Below are positions 35,501 to 48,486 of a stretch of 64,000 nucleotides of DNA, piece after piece. The position numbers and the translations under genes are program-made. Position 1 is the first letter of the stretch. Each line of letters begins with the position of its first letter. The notes below the pieces were generated by a model, which was given only the letters and a program-made list of their open reading frames with translations, did no database searches and was not told the DNA's origin. Source of the stretch: Ptiloglossa arizonensis (Eukaryota; Arthropoda; Insecta; Hymenoptera; Colletidae); contig NC_135060.1 in NCBI RefSeq assembly GCF_051014685.1, positions 1,736,001 through 1,800,000 of the forward strand. Reading direction: 5' to 3'.

Positions 35501-38500
35501 TATATACATTCTGATGTAGTAATATTACATGTCATTCCTACAGACTAATTAAAAGTAAATAATGTCGAAATTAAGAATATACATTTTTTTTTAAATAATA
35601 AACATACATCATATTAAATATGTCTACAATAATTAAAATTTATATATGTTATTAACATGTTAAAAATAATATGTATATACATATATACATGTATAAAGTA
35701 TTAATCATGTCAGCAGTACGTATCATTTATACCAATATATCTTTTTTCTATGTGGTCTGTATATTTCTTCACAAAATCCAATAAGTGAAACCTTAAATTC
35801 TCTCTGTGAATCTATCTATATCCATGCTTATCTGGTTTGTGGACTAGTTCATACTATGGTGTTGAGTATATGCAATAATATGAAAGTGTTATAAAACAAA
35901 ATTCATCTTTCGCTATGTTCAACATCTATTTAATTACTGCTAATTTTCAATGCTTTTGCAATAGTAATATTTCAAATATTTAAAATTTCAAATAATGCCT
36001 ATACTATTGAAACTTGAACCTTAAAGAGTGTATTGTGAAGGTTCATGTATTTTATGCTGTGATTGTAGATAATAAGTTGTATAATATAAAAATTATAAAC
36101 AGTAAAAGAAAAGAATGTATACATGTCCCAATTCCCTTTTTTTTCTTAGCACATCTTTAAGTGTATTTCCACGTATGGTTTACTCCTAAAGTTTGGATTG
36201 ATCTCTTGGCATACTTTCCATATTTGAATCTAGATTGCAAAACATGTTTCTCCACCATGTATAGGTTACAAATAAAGTGTTCGTAAACATATTATATAGA
36301 AGAAATTTTGTGTCATATAATGTATTTAAATTGAGTTTAATATAACATTTTTTACTCTATGAATACATACATACATATAAAGAGAGAATATATCATTCCA
36401 TAAACGATTGTTTTTCATAATTAACAAACATGCCTTTTATATTAAGATATTCAGTATTGTCAATTCATCATATGCTTATATAATAGTTCTTGTTCAATAA
36501 GAACACACCCTTATTCTATAGTTATATATGTTCTTAAAAAAGAAAGGTTTATAACTGTGTTTAACATATTATTTATTAGTCTGTTATGCCAGATTAAATA
36601 ATTTTTTTACTAGAATAAAATGATACTGTAGCATTTATCTATGATTAATTTTTTATATAAAACAAATTTAAACTTTTCTATTCTTCATTATGACTTTCAG
36701 GAAGAACCAGCTACTTTGTCCACATTAAATGAAGGTGAATTACGTGCACTATTGGATGAAGCTATAACGTATAAGTGCCCCAAAGATCGTGAAGGAAAAT
36801 CCAGTCTTTTTAAAGTAAGTTTGGTAAATTTTCTATTTTGCAAAATAAAGATTTTTTGTATCAATAATTTGATAATATTTATTTCAGGAGCTACTCCAGG
36901 AAGCAGAAGCTGATGAGACTGAAGAAGGTCGTAGAATAATAACTAATTCACGTTGTCTACCTGGATCAAATCGTAGAAGACATAAAAGAGACTCTGTGTC
37001 TGAAAGACTCACACACGGAGGATCATTACAAAATTTGGCACAACCTATTGCTTCAGAATTTGATAGTAGTTTTGCTTACTTGACGTCTGGTTCTAGCCAT
37101 ACTTACGGAGGAAGTAGAAGAAAAAATAAAAAATATACAGGACCCAGTGTGTCTGCTAGGCAAAGAGAAGGTGGTTCATTACCCTCGAATGTAAATGCAT
37201 CTCACAGTCTTGCTTCGTTGGCTAATTTAGACTTATTATTTGATAAAAAGGTATGTAGTCTGAAAAATTCCAATTAATTTTGCACGTAAGTAAATTTTAA
37301 ATAAAATGGAAACAATATCGTAATTAGTTATGAATTATAAATATTTATGATAATTATCTATATATAAAGTATGTTTTTGTACATAGTATGATATATAGTG
37401 AACTTTAACATAATATATTTTACTATGATATATGATTGTATATTACATTTATTAATTCAATTATTTTACTGGTACATAAAGAAGGGTTTCTGCGAAGAAA
37501 GGACAGTATATGACTGGACCAATAAAGAGAAATCCAAATCCTTAGACAAACCATCATATACTAGCACAAAAAAGGAGGAAAAGGAAAAAGACAAGAAAGA
37601 TATAAAAAAAGATTTGTGTGAAACTGAGCTCGAAGTACGTGAGAAAAGAGGTAACAAAGGAAAATACGGGACAAATGAAATGCTTGAATCAGATAATCCA
37701 CCACCAGAGTATAAATCAGATTACATGGTGATCGATTTAGGTGATGCTGAGGTAGATTAAAAATTTCATATACCATTGATTCAGTTGTTCATGTATTTAT
37801 ATCATAATTAAATTTTTTGTATATTAGTTTGTATACCAATGAACATCCAAATATGTATGTACATGTTACCATTGAATGTAAACATATAATCCAAAAATCT
37901 TTGTTTCTTTTTTCATTTATTTAGGTGGGTACCATTAGTGAAAGAAATGTGGGATCCATAATAAGTGGGGTTCAGAGACCTCACTCTTTGGATACAGAAG
38001 ATGATGAAGGAACTGAAATGAAAATTATTGAACCACGTAGACCTCAATATATATCACGTACTACTTTTGATATAGCTCAAAGTCCTGTGGATACTACTAT
38101 AGATTTTTCTCTTAGAGAACATAGTGGAAAACAAGATAAATCAAAAATATCTGTCAATGGTACTGAGGTAACTGGAGCCCTCTCTTTTCAAACTTTTAAC
38201 AGTGTGAAATGTAGTATTGGTGGAACCTCAAACAGTTCCAGTGCTAGTCAGGGTAAAGTAGTTCCAAGTTTATGCTCCATGATGTCTGCATCTTTACAAA
38301 CCCAGAATATCACAATGGGTAGGTGATACATAAAAATTATTGAATATAACTTATTTGTCATACAATTATTACAATACCAAAATCACAAAAGTATGAATAT
38401 TTAGATAAAAACGTAATAATCAAACTAATATTGAATTTTTATTTTAATAACAAAATTCGTTTAATCCTTTAATAAAATAGTCATTTTTACATTTCACTTT

Positions 38501-41500
38501 TATATACAGGGTCTTCTGCAATCAATGGTACAACTGAGAAGGTGATACTACATGTAAAAACAAATCGTACAATAACACTTTTTGTACATGGCTGCATTCC
38601 CAAATAAATCAATTTTGAAAATGCATAGGCTACGCGCGCGCTTGACTCGTAAGTCTTAATCTCACAAATCTGTCTACACCTATCTATTCCTGATGTATTC
38701 ATTTACAAAGTATACAAATTTAATTCTAAGAAAATAATATTTCTGAATATAAATTGTTACTTTTATACATTGTATACAAACATGTTGGACATCTATAATA
38801 AGATTCATTAAACTGAACTTTAGTAAAGTACACACGTGCCTCAAGCATTTTCAAAATGAATATTATCAAAAACGAAGCTTCGTTCGAAAATATTTTATTA
38901 ACGTTTTCGATTTTCTTTTGCATGTAGAATCTCCTACTTGATTGTACATACCATTTATTGTGAGATACCTTGTATACTGCAAACTTCATTTTATAACTAG
39001 TTAAAATATATGGATTTTGCACAGAAGGTTCCAGGTATACAGCACATACTACAGCATCTGGAGAAAAGAAGTCCTTGGATGAAAATGGAAATGCAGTGCA
39101 AAACTATAATGGAGAACGAAAAAAGCTTCGAAGAAAACATACACATGAACCTAATGTTCTTGTTTACAAATCTGAAAGTATTGAAGGTCATCGTAATGAA
39201 GAAAATATTGAGAGTTTAATTAACTTTATTGAAAATAAAGAATCCAAAAGTAAAAAAGGAAAACCAGGTAATCCAGTGAGAGTAAAAACTAGTACTGGAG
39301 CAAAACCAAGGAGTAGAGAGAAAGATACAAAAAAAGAACAGTTGTCTGCCAAGTTACAGAAATCTAATTCTCTTGAAGAAATATCTAAAACTAAACTTGA
39401 AGATTTAACAACAGAAAAAAGTGTCAGTTCTAGTGGTGCCAGTAGTCTGTCAAGTCAACATGGTAAGTAGTAGTTAGCATTGTACAGTGATTTTTTTATG
39501 CCCTAACATTAACAAATTTTAGTTACGTAAGTGATATTAAATAACTTCAAGTTCAACAATATATATTTTATATCACTTTGATAGGTACAATTAATGTTGC
39601 TTTACGTCGTGCAAAACAAAGAAGCACGGGGGATGCAGCTATCGATAGTCGTGGTGATAGACGATCCTGGGGAACAGAAGAAGGTCAGTCTATATATTGC
39701 AATGATACCGGAGATGATTATGCTAGTCGCCGAAACTCCAATAAAAAAATCAATCCAGAGCCTGAACACGAAACAGAGTTTCTGGTAGTTACGAAAAAGA
39801 AAAAGAGTAAAAAGCAGAGAAGAAGTTCCAGTGGTAGTAGAGCACAAAATTTGACAACGTCCGGATCTTACCTCCAAAACTCTAGAGGATTTTCTAATGA
39901 ATATAGAACGCCTCTTTCTCCTAAATTAAGAAGAAAATCGGCAAGCAGTATGCCACCAAGGTAATTAATGCAATCATTTTTTGCAAACGTATAAGATTCA
40001 CAAAATGGATGAGATATATTATTTATTATTTCATGATTATATTTCACGTCGTTAATGTAAACTTATTCAAATAATTATTTTTTGCAGCGATAAATCGGAT
40101 AGTAGTGATTCAGATTCTGTCCATTCATTACCAGTTACATCAAATACGTCCAAACATAATTTATCGAAAATAGCTACCTCATCGGGCGGAACGCCACAGG
40201 CAAGTTACGCAGATATTACTCGTATGGCAACTATTAACATGACACACAGTTCGGTGTTAAATATGTCATCAATTGTTCCGAGTATGTTGAACACGTCTAC
40301 GTGGCCCAGCGTGCCACCAAAAACGCCCTCGGAACCGGATAAAATTCCTCAAGATTATTATCCCAGTTTAGATGAATTACAACACTCAGATAGAAAAACG
40401 AAGCAACATAACTTTACCCATACAAATCACATTTTGAACCTTAGTTTTGACAAACCTCCTTCACCAACTTTGTCTTCAAAGATGAAGAACTCAATGGAAA
40501 GAAAAAAGGCAGAAGCTCAAAAAGAAGCCATCAATAAAAATATTCAAGTTATTAAATATGTACAAGACATTGAAAAAATGCACCAAAGTTTAATGCAACA
40601 AGAACAAAAACACGTGAATTCTATTAATCACAACCCAAATTCAAATGAAACTTCAGTGGTAAATCTAGTACCATCGAAACTCAATAATACAGTGACAAAT
40701 TGTACTCTTGATTCTGATAACAATCCCAACTGTAATATTGTTAACAGTAAAGATTCGGTTGCGAATACGAAGTGTAATAATTCTCGGCCGCGTCGAGGAT
40801 ACGTTCAAAGCAATCAAAATATACAAAATCAAGCATTGCATGAAGATCAGCATTTAAAAAAAACTGGATATACAACCCACGATGACAATACAAAAAAATC
40901 GCATAATACAGAAGGTTCTGGAATGGATTCTGAAAATAAAAATAGTTCAATAACAAGATCATGTGACGACATTCAAACACAAAAACCCAATGTTCAAAAT
41001 AATCCAAGATCATCACAAGAATCACAGAATATCGATTCGAATGCTATTAAATCAGGTAAGAACGAGAAATCGATAAAAGCTCTGAAAGAACAAGACGTTA
41101 CTATCAAACATGAGACAGCAGGAAATACGTACTCTATAAACTCTAAACAAGACCAACAAGATGATGTTGAATCTAAAAAAACTAAACAGCAAGGTACAGG
41201 TTTGGACAAAGATCAGTTACAGAAAACAGAGCCGCAGACATCCAATAAACAAAAAATTTCAAGACCTGCGGTCATATTGATGGATGAGACTTCGTCTGAT
41301 ATCACTAAAAACAGTGACTTACCAACAGAACTTAGGTTTGGTTTTGAGATCAATGAACAACTTTTATTATCTGAAGATTCTGTTACTGAAGAGACTTCAA
41401 CTGCCAGTTCCGTTTTTCCATCAGTAGTTCCACCACTCATGAATAAACCACCTTGTAATTTCGAAAGATATCCTCCAATGTTTGAAAAACACATGAGATG

Positions 41501-42073
41501 CGATAAATTTACGCCTAATTTCATGCAACCACCAAATACTCATGTAACGCAACAACCTATGCACCCTGTGATGGTACAACGATTACCGTGCATGGGTTAT
41601 CCTTCAAGGTTTCCCCCACCCACATGTTTGCCACCACCACATACACCTCCTCCAGGAATCATGGAAAAGTATCATCAACCTAAAGAAGATTTTTCTATGC
41701 TTTATGTAGCTCCTGAGGAAGATGTTAACATACAAACATACAATCATGATAAAATCGTCTCATTTGTCGGCTTAGGTAAGTAAATATAAATTTTATAATA
41801 TTTTAGAAATATTTTAACAAAACATTTATTGAATATTTAGATAACATTTTAAAAAAGTAGGTAGTTACAAATTATAATTCAATTACAGATGTATTAAATT
41901 CCATAGATTAATTTTTACAAAGTATTTTCTCTTTCTTTTATTTTAAATTGAGATCATTACTAGAAATTAAAATATGTTTTATCCTTTTGTTTGGTAACAT
42001 AGCATGGGATGCTGTTATGAGGGAAATGCCAGTAACTGCAAGTGGTCGTATACAATTCTACAGTGGTCAGTGA
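32598..42073 (+). CDS. Large unrecognised Ser/Lys-rich intracellular protein with conserved-looking termini
   Basis: Nine exons in phase: 32598-32864, 36701-36814, 36888-37250, 37482-37751, 37925-38318, 39025-39462, 39585-39960, 40088-41775, 42003-42073; 1326 residues. The start is the first ATG after an in-frame stop. Most of the protein is polar and probably disordered. Three parts look structured or constrained: a Leu/acidic helix-like block in exons 2-3 (LNEGELRALLDEAITYKCP, ELLQEAEADE), a basic cluster near residue 686 (KKKKSKKQRR), and the extreme C-terminus (VSFVGLAWDAVMREMPV, GRIQFYSGQ). There are coiled-coil-like stretches around KNSMERKKAEAQKEAINKN and a Pro-rich segment (PPPTCLPPPHTPPPG). 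No signal peptide or membrane segment. A nuclear or cytoplasmic scaffold or RNA-associated role is a guess. The exon-4 acceptor is a tandem AAGAAG site that can add or drop one Lys. Confidence 0.85.
32865..36700 (+). other. Large intron 1 of the 1326-residue gene
   Basis: 3.8 kb from CAG|GTGAGT to TGACTTTCAG. AT-rich except for the CpG-rich block at 34300-34641. Holds a pyrimidine tract with long T runs (34868-34985). No coding exon in phase is visible. Confidence 0.7.
34300..34641 (+). promoter_or_regulatory. CpG-rich block, candidate internal promoter and alternative first exon
   Basis: An isolated GC-rich island inside the intron, with AATGGCGGCGGCCATG, GCGCGCCGCGCCCGC and an 8-bp stem (ATCGGCAG...CTGCCGAT, 13-base loop). 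It ends at a good donor (CTTCGTCT|GTAAGT, intron from 34642). It would produce a transcript splicing to exon 2. No in-frame ATG precedes that exon, so translation would start further down. Inference from composition and splice signal. Confidence 0.4.
37482..37484 (+). other. NAGNAG tandem 3' splice site
   Basis: ATAAAGAAG|GGT: either AG keeps phase. Use of the first includes one extra Lys codon. Confidence 0.5.
38503..38976. mobile_element. MITE-like element with ~65-bp imperfect terminal inverted repeats
   Basis: The left end (TATACAGGGTCTTCTGCAAT, then ATGGTA, GATACTACATGTAAAAACAA, ATCG) and the reverse complement of the right end (TATACAAGGTATCTCACAAT, ATGGTA, GATTCTACATGCAAAAGAAA, ATCG) match closely over about 65 bp. 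TATA flanks both sides as a possible target duplication. The ~340-bp interior has no transposase. It lies in the intron between exons 37925-38318 and 39025-39462. The left TIR imitates an exon with an AG acceptor and GT donor. Confidence 0.8.
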
Positions 42074-42510
42074 AACGGACACTAAGAGGATAGGGTAAAT
42101 AACACAACCAATGTTTTTGTATCGCAAGATAGCATCTATCACAAGTTATCCGTTATAAAATATGAACAGCCAGAAGAGTCTGTTTACTAATGCAAAACTG
42201 AATAAATATCTGAATGCAAACAAAATGATCGAACTTTTGTTACCGATCACAATAAAACAAGCTGTATTAATTCTCGAGTCAAATCATCAGTGATAATTCT
42301 GTATAGCCACGCGGCGTAAAATGTACCTCGGAAGATAATGTATATAATAGTCAATCACCAGAAAAAGACAAAGCTTATTGTATGATCCATTGTTGTACAT
42401 ACATTAAAGTTACAAATACCTTTGAAAAGGTTGTAACAATATAAAAGTTTCAGTATTGTCATTTGATACAATATTTGATTGAATATCATGAATTAATAAC
42501 ACATGAAACG

Positions 42511-42670
42511 TCATTTCGCTTCTTTGAAACAAAAACAAAATTCCCTTGTAAAAAATGTGAAAGTCATATATTTGGAAAATGCCTCGTATAAATTTTGGAA
42601 AATATTTCTTGAATTGATACGAAAATGTGCAATTTTGAAAAGAAAAAATGCAAAAACTATCGAAGAAGGT
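42511..42670 (+). repeat. Dispersed repeat, copy 1
   Basis: 160 bp matching 54835-54990 at well over 90 percent by eye (AAATTCCCTTGTAAAAAATG, ATATTTGGAAAATGCCTCGT, ATGTGCAATTTTGAAAAG). Same orientation. No inverted ends were recognised. Sequence after 42670 is not shared. Confidence 0.9.
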
Positions 42671-43290
42671 TTAAATTAACTAAAACAAGATTGCCATGAA
42701 GCAGATTTTTGAAGAACTGCATGTGCTGTGACAGTGGTTTATGCTGATGCCTTTAAAATAACAGATACACCTTAGACCATTGTAATAAAGTCTACGAATA
42801 GTTGAATGAAGCCTGTTATGTTAACTATGCCAAATTGAGATCGTCCGTCAAAAATATTGCTAAACTATTAACAAACTTGAAAAGTTGCGAGCTAAGATGG
42901 TCTTAAATAACACTTTAAAACAGGATCATTGCAGCAGTTAGTGAGTTTTCAACGAAACTTTAGAAAGGTCAAAATGAAAATAGTGGTTTCTAGATTAAAC
43001 GTACTTTATTTGAGACAACATAAAGGAATGGAAAGAAAGCTATAAAGATGTGTGAAGTGTAACAAAAAAGGTGAATGTAAGTGTGACATTCAACACGTGT
43101 AAAATATTAAAAATAGTGTGATTGACTTATAACTTTATGGAGTGGTTACTTCTTCCAGCTGCGACAGATAATAGTTTAAGAAATGTAAGAAAAAAAAAAG
43201 AAAGAATCATAAACTGATTTTTGCAAATGTTGCGCTCAAGGTTATAAACTGGATGGAGACAGTGAGGAAGAGTGCGAATGTGTTGAAAAA
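42520..43290 (+). pseudogene. Possible decayed Cys-rich protein fragment
   Basis: Several broken + strand frames in a row show Cys-rich peptides (FPCKKC, HCNKVYE then LNEACYVNYAKLRS, CVKCNKKGECKCD, KLDGDSEEECECVEKR) interrupted by stops and shifts. The second and third recall Kazal/follistatin- or EGF-type spacing. A frameshifted retrocopy of a secreted Cys-rich protein is possible; chance is not excluded. Confidence 0.25.
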
Positions 43291-43861
43291 CGCTAAATTT
43301 TTACACAGACTCGCTTATTTAATGAATAATTAATTATTAATTATTGGTAATGATAATTATAATAAAATACTTGCTTGTGATCATAAAGTATGATAGTGTG
43401 AATGCATGTAGTTCGTGTAGATACTCTTCTACTAGCCGATTTCCAAATTATTTGATTCTGGATTTCTGTTCGAATTTTTTGGAATTTTTTCTGGAATTGT
43501 GTTATCTTCTGAATTGAACGAACAAGAATGTAACTAATACAATTTATGATTGATATTATTCTATAGTGAAAAAAGAAACTTATACGAGTAGTTAATCAAA
43601 AAAGAAACAGATTTAACATAATTCCTTTCGCGATAATTCTATTCGTTAACATATTTTATTTTTCGATAGGCAAACAAAATAATGAAACAGAGATAAATTT
43701 ATATGGTAATTATCAATTGAAACACAAATCTCACGCATCTTGAGCAAGGTATACATGAGGAAGCGTGTGAAAACTTATTCGCCTTTGAAGGTAACAATAG
43801 AATAACAGATTACTGCAGATAAGTTTCGTATAAAAGAATGAAAGTGTATTTGTCTATTTAG

Positions 43862-43911
43862 ATTATTATTATTATTATTATTACATTATTATTATTATTA
43901 TTATTATTAAT
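43862..43911. repeat. (ATT)n microsatellite
   Basis: Two runs of ATT units separated by one ACATT interruption. Confidence 0.9.
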
Positions 43912-46449
43912 GAGAAATTAATAATTATTAACAAATTAAGATTGGCAATTTTTGTTATTGTTCTGTTTTTCAAAGATATCCAAATTACGTATCAAGAAGA
44001 AACGAGAAAACTCTGTTGATATTTTTCTTCTTCTCCAGTAATAAATCAACAGTACAGCTGGGAGTACAGCTTTCAGATGAGTAATTAAGATATTTAATGT
44101 ATAAAAAAAAGGGAAACATCAGTGCATACCAGAATATATCTCGAAGAGAACGTCATTTCAGATATGTCCTCAATAAAAGATGTAAATTTTTTAACAAAAT
44201 TTTCAATAACGTGATTGTAAACATAATCATCATTTTTCTTCGTATTGGTATTTTTAAAAAATAAAGTATAGTGACTACTATGAATAATAAGAGATAAGAC
44301 GTTATTCACCAATGATATATTGCAATTCATTTTTACAGCAACTTTTTACATTACTCATTTTACACTATGTGTTCTATCCTTATGTGTATAATATACATGC
44401 TTTTAAAATATAGTATTAGGAGACCAATGATAAAAATTTCTCCATAATATATGAGTATTTCTGTAACTATAGATAAATGATATGATTAATTCATTTTTAT
44501 TCACAAGACCTTATTGTATTAAATTACACAGTGATAAGTAATGGTGATTTTATCTTTCTCTTAAGTGGATGACATTTCTTCGGGATATCTTCACTCGATA
44601 TGTAAAAAACTATTCAAAAGTCAGGTGCTCCATCGCCTTAAAGTAGTAGAGTCCAGTGTCAGCCTGTGGTGCCATTGACTGGTTCAAATGGCCAAGTACT
44701 AAGATTTTGCAGAAAGTAACACAGAAGGTCTTGAAGAAAATAGGACTATAAATTATGTATTATAGCATGTGTCGAGTGGCAACCTGCTGAAACGATATAT
44801 ATTCGAAGTACATAATTTAACTGTTTTTCTTAATGAACAACAAGAAAAAAAGATATAAATCGTAACGTGCACAACGATAACATTAAATTAGGTATTGTTT
44901 TCTGAATTCGTAAAAGCAAACTTAATAGTAATCAACAAATTCGGAAACATGTACTATATGAAATAACAGTCCTGTTTTTATTTTAAAGCGTTTTAAACGC
45001 GTATAAAGAAACACGCTTATTTTGTTTAACGTCAGGCTATTTGCATTTATCTATGAACCCTTTGTAGCCTGTATCGTAACATAAAATGTATGTTTCTCAC
45101 AAAGGGCAAAAGATCCTAATTGGACACATAGAGTTTTCACATCAGTTAATGAAACAAGCGCATCGTTCCTGCACATCTCGTTCTTAATTATTAATTAATG
45201 ATATAGATTAGGTTGGACTGTTGAAATGTCACTGATGTAAATTAATTTTAATGTTATTTCCTGTCTTGAATTGTTATTTGTGGGCACGCTACACACAATA
45301 AATACAACAACATATCGACAACGACTATTCATGAGACAATGCATGATTTTTATAATTTCATTGTTAACTTTGGGTTGCTTTACAATCTCGACGATACCGC
45401 CTATGTAATTCGCTTAAACCATCGCAGATACCGAGACAATTGTGCTTGTTATGTAATTATTGTAATCGTGACGAATTATTTAAACATTTTTGACGGTCGG
45501 TTAATTTTGTTCAATTTCAAAGCTGGGTTTGCAAGTTTACGCCCAGTCGAAAAGACGTAACAGAAATGTTTATATATATTCGCCAACGATCACTCGGAGC
45601 AAGACTCAATTATCGGCGCGGGCGTATTGGTAGTGTTCAAAAAGCGCAAAAAAAGAAATAAAAGCAAAAAAAAGCGAGAAATGAAGGGTAATAACAGTTG
45701 AGAGAGAAAAAGTGTCCGACGATCTCAGTGTTAGCCTTGTATCACTGTACAATTTGTTATTCAATGTAAGACAGTTTTTCTGTGCTGTATATACATATAT
45801 TAATAACTATTATTAATTAATTATTAACAATTACAATGAAGCTATTCGATTAACTATTATTGTACCGCTATTATTACTAAATAACGATTATACGGAGAAA
45901 GCCGAAGCTATCGCGAGTGATTGTGCGTGTAAAAAGATGAAAAAAAAAAAAGAATATTTTGCGTGTATGGTAAAGGCTGTGCTGCCCAGCTGAAAGCAAA
46001 AAAGAAAAAAAAAAACAAAAAATAACAACGGAGAGAGAATGTTGTTGCCAACGTTTAGTATGTTGCCAAAGTTTTCCCTGTTTGTGGGTATAAAACACAG
46101 TATAAAGTAATATTCGAGTTCCTTTTATTTTGCTTTTTTTCGTGCGGCGAAATTGACTAAACGTCAGTTAAGTATTTCGTAAAAATGAAATTAATAGTGA
46201 TCTTCGAAAATAAGTCTATTATTTATGTATATTTTTTTTGTATTATTATTAAAAACGTATTGTATTCGTTCAATTAATAATTAATGTCAAAGAATAGAAA
46301 AAAAAGCATTGTGATAACGCGCATATAATCGTTGTTTTCGATGAGCTAAAGGCCAGAAAAATATCTTCGAATATTACTTGCATACTGTACTCGCCGGTGA
46401 TACGTATTCAGATGATAAATCGCTGCACCATATCTATGTTTATAGCGTT

Positions 46450-46475
46450 AAAAAAAAAAAAAAAAAAAAAAAAAA
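46450..46475. repeat. Poly-A tract
   Basis: About 26 consecutive A. Could be an internal priming site or a retrotransposon tail; no element body recognised before it. Confidence 0.9.
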
Positions 46476-47723
46476 GAAAAGGGGTAATAAAGAACAGAGT
46501 GTGTAATCACGAACAAAAGAGGTGTCAGTAGCGACGCCGTACATCGCGAGAGAAACTCATTGTCAGTCAAAAACCTCGATTTATTCTCAGGATGCGTAAA
46601 CACAACGGCCATTGCTTACTATTTTGTTACTAATAATACTGAGAATCTCAGATTCATGCAAAGCTATATCATGGACTATGGGTGTAAAGAGTCATTGCCA
46701 TGGAGTGTGTAAAAGAAGAAAAAGAAAGCAGTGGAAAAAATGTGAGATAGTAAGAGAGCACGTGTGAGAGGAGACACGAGAGAAAGGAAAGAGAGTGTGA
46801 GAACGCCGATTTCGATGCTTCTACAAGTTAAAAAAAAAAGTATATTGACCTCCTTGAGATAATTATAAAATGCCGAAAACGAGCGTATAGTGTCGCCATT
46901 TGGTCTTTATGCTGTTCTATCTGCGATTTCATACAAGCTTTGCGTACGATACTGTGATATGATAAGTCGCTCTATTTCTTCCTGTTTCTTCTTTTTTTTT
47001 TTTCTTTCTTTTTATTTGCGTGCGTGTAGAGAGAGTGAGACACAGATACACACAAACAAATAATAGAGGTTCGAACGAAAAACTTTCTATGAGCGTCGAC
47101 TCATCGTTGTGTGAAAGCAACGAGATAAAGTGCGAATTACCGTCTCCTGCGTTTAATTTGTAAACGATTAAAACGCTAGTAACGCGGTGCGTTTCCTCGC
47201 AGCCGCAGAGGCTAAATATGTGAATAAAAATATGTAGAATTTCAGCAGCAGGTGCGTCGAGAATACATGAAATACACGTAATAATAACGAGAATCACGAG
47301 GAAAACGAAGCTGGCCGATTTCTATTTCTTGCATGTTGTATCTCATTTTATACTTATAGTACTTTCTGTTGCTATTGCAAGTTGTTTTGTTTCGTGCACA
47401 GCTTTCTTTCTTTCTTTTTTCTTGTACGTTCATTATCATTCACTATCCCGGATAGTTGCAAATAAAAACTGTTATCAGAGGAAGGTCAGAGGTAGAAAAA
47501 GTATTCCGAAAAAACTGTTGATAGCGCCATTGCAAAATGCAGAAACAAGTATTTGGGAAAAAATAACGTTAGAAAGTTGGTTAGAAAGTTCTTTAACATT
47601 ATTTTTTCTTTAAACACTTAAGTATGTACACGTAGTACTTTGTCATTATCTATGTATCTGCAAAAATTAATTCTTAAAACTGGTGTTTTCACGTTTGACT
47701 GTCCTTTGTTTAACTAATTAATT

Positions 47724-47746
47724 AAAAAAAAAAAAAAAAAAAAAAA
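47724..47746. repeat. Poly-A tract
   Basis: About 23 consecutive A in the long gene-poor region. Confidence 0.9.
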
Positions 47747-48324
47747 GGGAAAGACAGAAAAAGCAGCAATAAAATGTGCAACATTCCTTTGCATTATTTT
47801 CAAGAAAGATATATTTATCTTTCTCAACAATTTAAAACTGAATTTCTTTACTCTTGAATTTGTCTGAGACTTGCAGAAAACATTTTGTTCTTAACCATTA
47901 ACGAACTTTGCCAATTTTTATGTATGTATATGTATGTGTGTGTGTATGTATGCGGCAAAATAGAAAATCTTAAACAGCGTTATTAGACAGATGCAGTATA
48001 GAAAGAGGAAAAAGGTGCAAATGGTGATGCGAACGCACCCAAACAAAATGCGACAGGAAATTTCGTTTATGCTAATAAGAACGCACGTTCCCATTTTTTG
48101 TTAATGGTTATTATTTTTTTTGTCTTTCAGTTGGTGTTATACATTTTTTCTTTATTTATTTTTTTCCCGTTTAATCTTTGTAGTTTCTAAGATATATTCG
48201 CTCCACACCTGTCCGTCGTACACACATACATTGGCATTTCGTTCTTCATGACTTTTTAAGTGTAAAGTCGAATTAAAAGGCGTTTTGTGATCAACCATCG
48301 GCATTAATCGTCTCGTTTCTTTTT

Positions 48325-48486
48325 TATTATTATTATTAATAATATTATTATCATTATCATCATCCTCCTCATCGTCGTCATTATTATTACTACTAATACT
48401 ACTACTACTACTACACTACTACTACTACTACTACTACTACTATTGTTGTTGTTATTGTTGTTGTTGTTGCTGCTGCTGCTGTTGCT
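48325..48486. repeat. Compound trinucleotide microsatellite
   Basis: Successive blocks of TTA, TCA/TCG, CTA (about 20 units with one break), TTG and TGC repeats. The minus frame through it gives homopolymeric Ser and Asn runs, which is a repeat artefact and not a gene. Confidence 0.95.

Noticed and set aside
38510..38541. A 32-nt exon-like block with AG acceptor and GT donor in the large gene
   Set aside because: It breaks the phase with the next exon, and it is the end of a terminal inverted repeat of a MITE; direct joining of 38318 to 39025 keeps the frame.
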